This document shows, in pieces, positions 4,981 through 6,885 of a stretch of DNA of 6,885 bases. This DNA is from Candidatus Manganitrophaceae bacterium (GTDB lineage: Bacteria; Nitrospirota; Nitrospiria; SBBL01; Manganitrophaceae). Position 1 is the first letter of the stretch. Every line of letters starts with the position of its first letter. The stretch spans positions 1 through 6,885 of the forward strand of contig SCUR01000219.1 in the NCBI GenBank assembly GCA_004297235.1, read 5' to 3'. Under the pieces are notes generated by a model. The model saw only the letters and a list, made by a program, of their open reading frames with translations. It was not told the DNA's origin and ran no database searches. The translations under genes were made by a program, and so were the position numbers.

Positions 4981-6300
4981 ATGAAAAGGGATGAGGATCT
5001 TCACCCGCAAGACCCTCAAGATCACGGCCCGGCTTCGGCCGGACCCGAGGAGGCGCTCGACCGCGCCGTGGAGGGGGCCGTCGTTCGAGCGGTGCTGAGC
5101 CACACACCGCTCAGCCGCCGGCGGTTCATGAGGATGCTCGGCCAAGGGACGATGGCGGCGGTGATCTCGCAGTTTCTGCCGCTGGAGGCGGTGAAAGCGG
5201 CGGCCAAGGACAAGAGCGGGCCCTTGGAGAAGAAGGGATTGAAAATCGGCTTCGTGCCGATCACCTGCGCCACCCCGATCATCATGGCGGGGCCGATGGG
5301 GTTCTATAACAAATATGGCTTGGACGTCGAGCTGGTCAAGACCGCCGGCTGGGCGCTGATGCGGGACAAGGCGATCGCCAAAGAGTACGACGCGGAGCAT
5401 ATGCTGACCCCGATGCCGCTGGCGATCACCTTGGGCGCGGGATCTCCCGCCGTCCCTTTCGTGATGGCGGCGGTTGAAAACCTCAACGGCCAGGCGATCA
5501 CCCTCCACATCAACCACAAGGACAAAAGAGATCCGAAACAGTGGAAAGGTTTTCGGTTCGCCGTTCCGTTTGAATATTCGATGCACAATTTTTTGCTCCG
5601 GTACTACTTGGCGGAGCACGGCCTCGACCCCGATAAAGATGTCGAGATCCGGACCCTTCCCCCTCCCGAAATGGTCGCCAATCTGCGCATTGCCAACCTC
5701 GACGGATATCTCTCTCCCGATCCGTTCAATCAGAGGGCCGTCTTCGATCAGGTCGGATTTATCCACATCCTCTCCAAAGAGATCTGGGACGGCCATCCCT
5801 GCTGCGCCTTCGCGGCGAGCCGGGAATTCGTCAACGCGATGCCGAACACCTTCGGCGCGCTCCTCAAGTCGATCGTCGATGCCACCCACTACTCCTCCAA
5901 GCCGGAGAACCGAAAAGCGATCGCCGAGGCGATCGCCCCGAAGAGTTACTTGAATCAGCCGTTGCCCGTGCTGGAGCAGGTGCTGACCGGGACATTCGAC
6001 GACGGCCTCGGCGGCCAAAAGCAGGTCCCCGGCCGGATCGATTTTAATCCCTTTCCATGGCATTCCATGGCGGTCTGGATTCTCACACAGATGAAGCGGT
6101 GGGGGTATATCAAAGGGGATATCGATTACAAAAAAATCGCGGAGCAGGTTTATCTCGCGTCGGAGTGCGGCGAGAAGATGAAAGAGATCGGCTATCCCCC
6201 GCCCGACGCCACTTATCAGAACCACACCATCATGAAAAAGGTTTTTGATTACAGCAAACCGGAAGAATATGTGAAGAGCTTTCAGATACGGAGGACTTAA
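4981..6300 (+). CDS. Second NrtA/CmpA-type substrate-binding protein, Tat-exported
   Basis: A 439-residue paralogue of the first binding protein, sharing the core (LKIGFVPIT, YNKYGLDVELVK, LPPPEMVANLRIANLDG) and the C-terminal YVKSFQIRRT. A twin-arginine motif SRRRFMR lies at residues 45-51 after an unusually long acidic 44-residue lead. A moderately hydrophobic stretch follows, with probable cleavage near VKA-AAK (about residue 73). There is no lipobox. Pocket-equivalent W124, Q171 and H202 are kept, but where the first protein and NrtA have HPEK this one has HPCC (272-275), and FCVGEPW is replaced by YLSPDPF. It may therefore bind a different ligand (cyanate, bicarbonate, nitrite) or act as a regulatory docking domain. 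It follows the ATPase by 27 bases, with GGAGGAGG at 4971-4978, and precedes cynS by two bases. No own permease or ATPase is seen, so it probably shares the one upstream. Confidence 0.9.
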   Translation: MKRDEDLHPQDPQDHGPASAGPEEALDRAVEGAVVRAVLSHTPLSRRRFMRMLGQGTMAAVISQFLPLEAVKAAAKDKSGPLEKKGLKIGFVPITCATPIIMAGPMGFYNKYGLDVELVKTAGWALMRDKAIAKEYDAEHMLTPMPLAITLGAGSPAVPFVMAAVENLNGQAITLHINHKDKRDPKQWKGFRFAVPFEYSMHNFLLRYYLAEHGLDPDKDVEIRTLPPPEMVANLRIANLDGYLSPDPFNQRAVFDQVGFIHILSKEIWDGHPCCAFAASREFVNAMPNTFGALLKSIVDATHYSSKPENRKAIAEAIAPKSYLNQPLPVLEQVLTGTFDDGLGGQKQVPGRIDFNPFPWHSMAVWILTQMKRWGYIKGDIDYKKIAEQVYLASECGEKMKEIGYPPPDATYQNHTIMKKVFDYSKPEEYVKSFQIRRT

Positions 6301-6302
6301 AA

Positions 6303-6743
6303 ATGAACAAAATCGAAGCTGCTGAAGCGATTATCGTGGCAAAAACGGATAAAAAACTCACCTGGGAGCAGATCGCCGCGGAGGTCGGGATGTCTCCCGT
6401 CTGGACCACGTCGGCCTGTTTGGGCCAGAACAGCATGCCGAAGGAGTATTCAGACAAGCTCTGTAAACTCCTCCATCTCGGTCCCGAGGTCTCCGCCGCG
6501 TTGCAGGAGCCTCCTTATAAAGGAACGGAGAAGGTGGTCCCGACCGATCCATTGATCTATCGCTTTTATGAGATCGTTCAGGTCTATGGCGATACGCTTA
6601 AGGCGCTGATTCACGAAAAGTTCGGCGACGGGATCATGAGCGCCATCGATTTTACGATGCATGTTGAAAAGGTGGAGGACCCGAAAGGAGATCGCGTGAA
6701 GGTGACGATGAACGGGAAGTTTCTTCCCTACAAAAAGTGGTAG
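6303..6743 (+). CDS. cynS: Cyanase (cyanate hydratase)
   Basis: A cytoplasmic enzyme converting cyanate plus bicarbonate to carbamate, which decomposes to ammonia and CO2, so cyanate becomes a nitrogen source. At 146 residues it is slightly shorter than E. coli CynS (156). Residues 1-75 form the helical, HTH-like N-terminal domain. Residues 80-146 are the catalytic domain, with the family block PTDPLIYRFYE, QVYGDTLKALIHEKFGDGI and SAIDF. The catalytic triad R87, E90 and S113 matches E. coli R96, E99 and S122 with a constant offset of nine. In the family the active sites lie between subunits of a decamer. GGAGGA (6290-6295), inside the last codons of the upstream binding-protein gene, is seven bases before the ATG. 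Its place at the operon end gives the strongest clue that the importer handles cyanate. Confidence 0.97.
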   Translation: MNKIEAAEAIIVAKTDKKLTWEQIAAEVGMSPVWTTSACLGQNSMPKEYSDKLCKLLHLGPEVSAALQEPPYKGTEKVVPTDPLIYRFYEIVQVYGDTLKALIHEKFGDGIMSAIDFTMHVEKVEDPKGDRVKVTMNGKFLPYKKW

Positions 6744-6758
6744 CCGGGCAACCCGGCT
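6742..6758 (+). terminator. Hairpin at the cynS stop codon, possible weak terminator
   Basis: AGCCGGG (6742-6748) and CCCGGCT (6752-6758) form a perfect 7-base stem with a CAA loop, beginning within the TAG stop codon. No T-run follows (the next bases are TGGTGTGG), so it is not a standard Rho-independent terminator. It could protect the 3' end, pause transcription, or only partly end it before the next gene. Confidence 0.35.
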
Positions 6759-6808
6759 TGGTGTGGATAAAGAGAACGCCAACGAATCAAACAAACATTG
6801 GGGGGAGA

Positions 6809-6885
6809 ATGGAACATCTTCGATCGACTTGGAGGCACGCTGTTTTATCTCTGTTTGTCTGCTTATTCGCGAGTCTGGTTTATGC
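6809..6885 (+). CDS. Start of an exported or membrane protein, truncated by the window edge
   Basis: The first 25 complete codons and two further bases of a gene. The translation begins MEHLRSTWRHAVLSLFVCL, followed by FASLVY, then probably A. Positive residues up to position 10 followed by a 15-residue hydrophobic core look like a Sec signal peptide or an N-terminal membrane anchor, with a possible cleavage motif at VYA. A G-rich stretch (6800-6807) lies directly before the ATG, closer than an ideal ribosome binding site. It is 65 bases after cynS and may be co-transcribed with it. The protein's function cannot be told from this fragment. Confidence 0.55.
   Translation, partial: MEHLRSTWRHAVLSLFVCLFASLVY

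Noticed and set aside
4933..6225. A 430-codon open frame on the minus strand opposite the second binding protein, and a similar 380-codon one at 2334-3476
   Set aside because: They are mirror images of strongly coding plus-strand genes with G/C-biased codon positions, contain no recognisable domain, and overlap genes with clear family motifs.

Overview
The window suggests a moderately GC-rich bacterium. Gene content (NrtA-type nitrate/cyanate/bicarbonate ABC importer, cyanase, LuxR-type regulator) and protein style fit Nitrospirota-like nitrogen-cycling bacteria. That placement is an inference from gene content only; no phylogenetic marker is present.

Layout. Positions 1-95 hold no gene I can support. 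A minus-strand gene (96-854, GTG start) encodes a LuxR-family regulator with a complete acyl-homoserine-lactone-type ligand domain and a C-terminal HTH; no luxI-type synthase is visible. Positions 855-1446 form a 592-base non-coding region containing several short dyads, a textbook sigma-54 promoter (1316-1331), and a strong intrinsic-terminator-like hairpin with a U-tract (1375-1426) lying between that promoter and the first plus-strand gene. The plus-strand operon then runs: a small two-CBS-domain protein (1447-1872), a Tat-exported NrtA-type binding protein (best start TTG 1893, to 3173), an NrtB-type permease (3177-4058), an NrtD-type ATPase (4045-4953), a second and divergent Tat-exported NrtA/CmpA-type binding protein (4981-6300), and cyanase CynS (6303-6743). 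After a small hairpin at the cynS stop, a signal-peptide-bearing gene starts at 6809 and runs off the window.

How it works together. Gaps of 20, 3, -14, 27 and 2 bases, with ribosome binding sites placed inside upstream genes, indicate one transcription unit. The importer would bring a small anion into the cell. The co-transcribed cyanase, which converts cyanate plus bicarbonate into ammonia and CO2, makes cyanate the most likely cargo, with nitrate, nitrite or bicarbonate as alternatives for one of the two binding proteins. The sigma-54 promoter suggests nitrogen-status control through an enhancer-binding protein such as NtrC. The terminator in the leader suggests a second, attenuation-type checkpoint, and the CBS protein a possible adenylate-sensing checkpoint on transport. 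The most noteworthy points are this layered control and the second binding protein, in which the Glu-Lys pair of the NrtA anion pocket is replaced by Cys-Cys.
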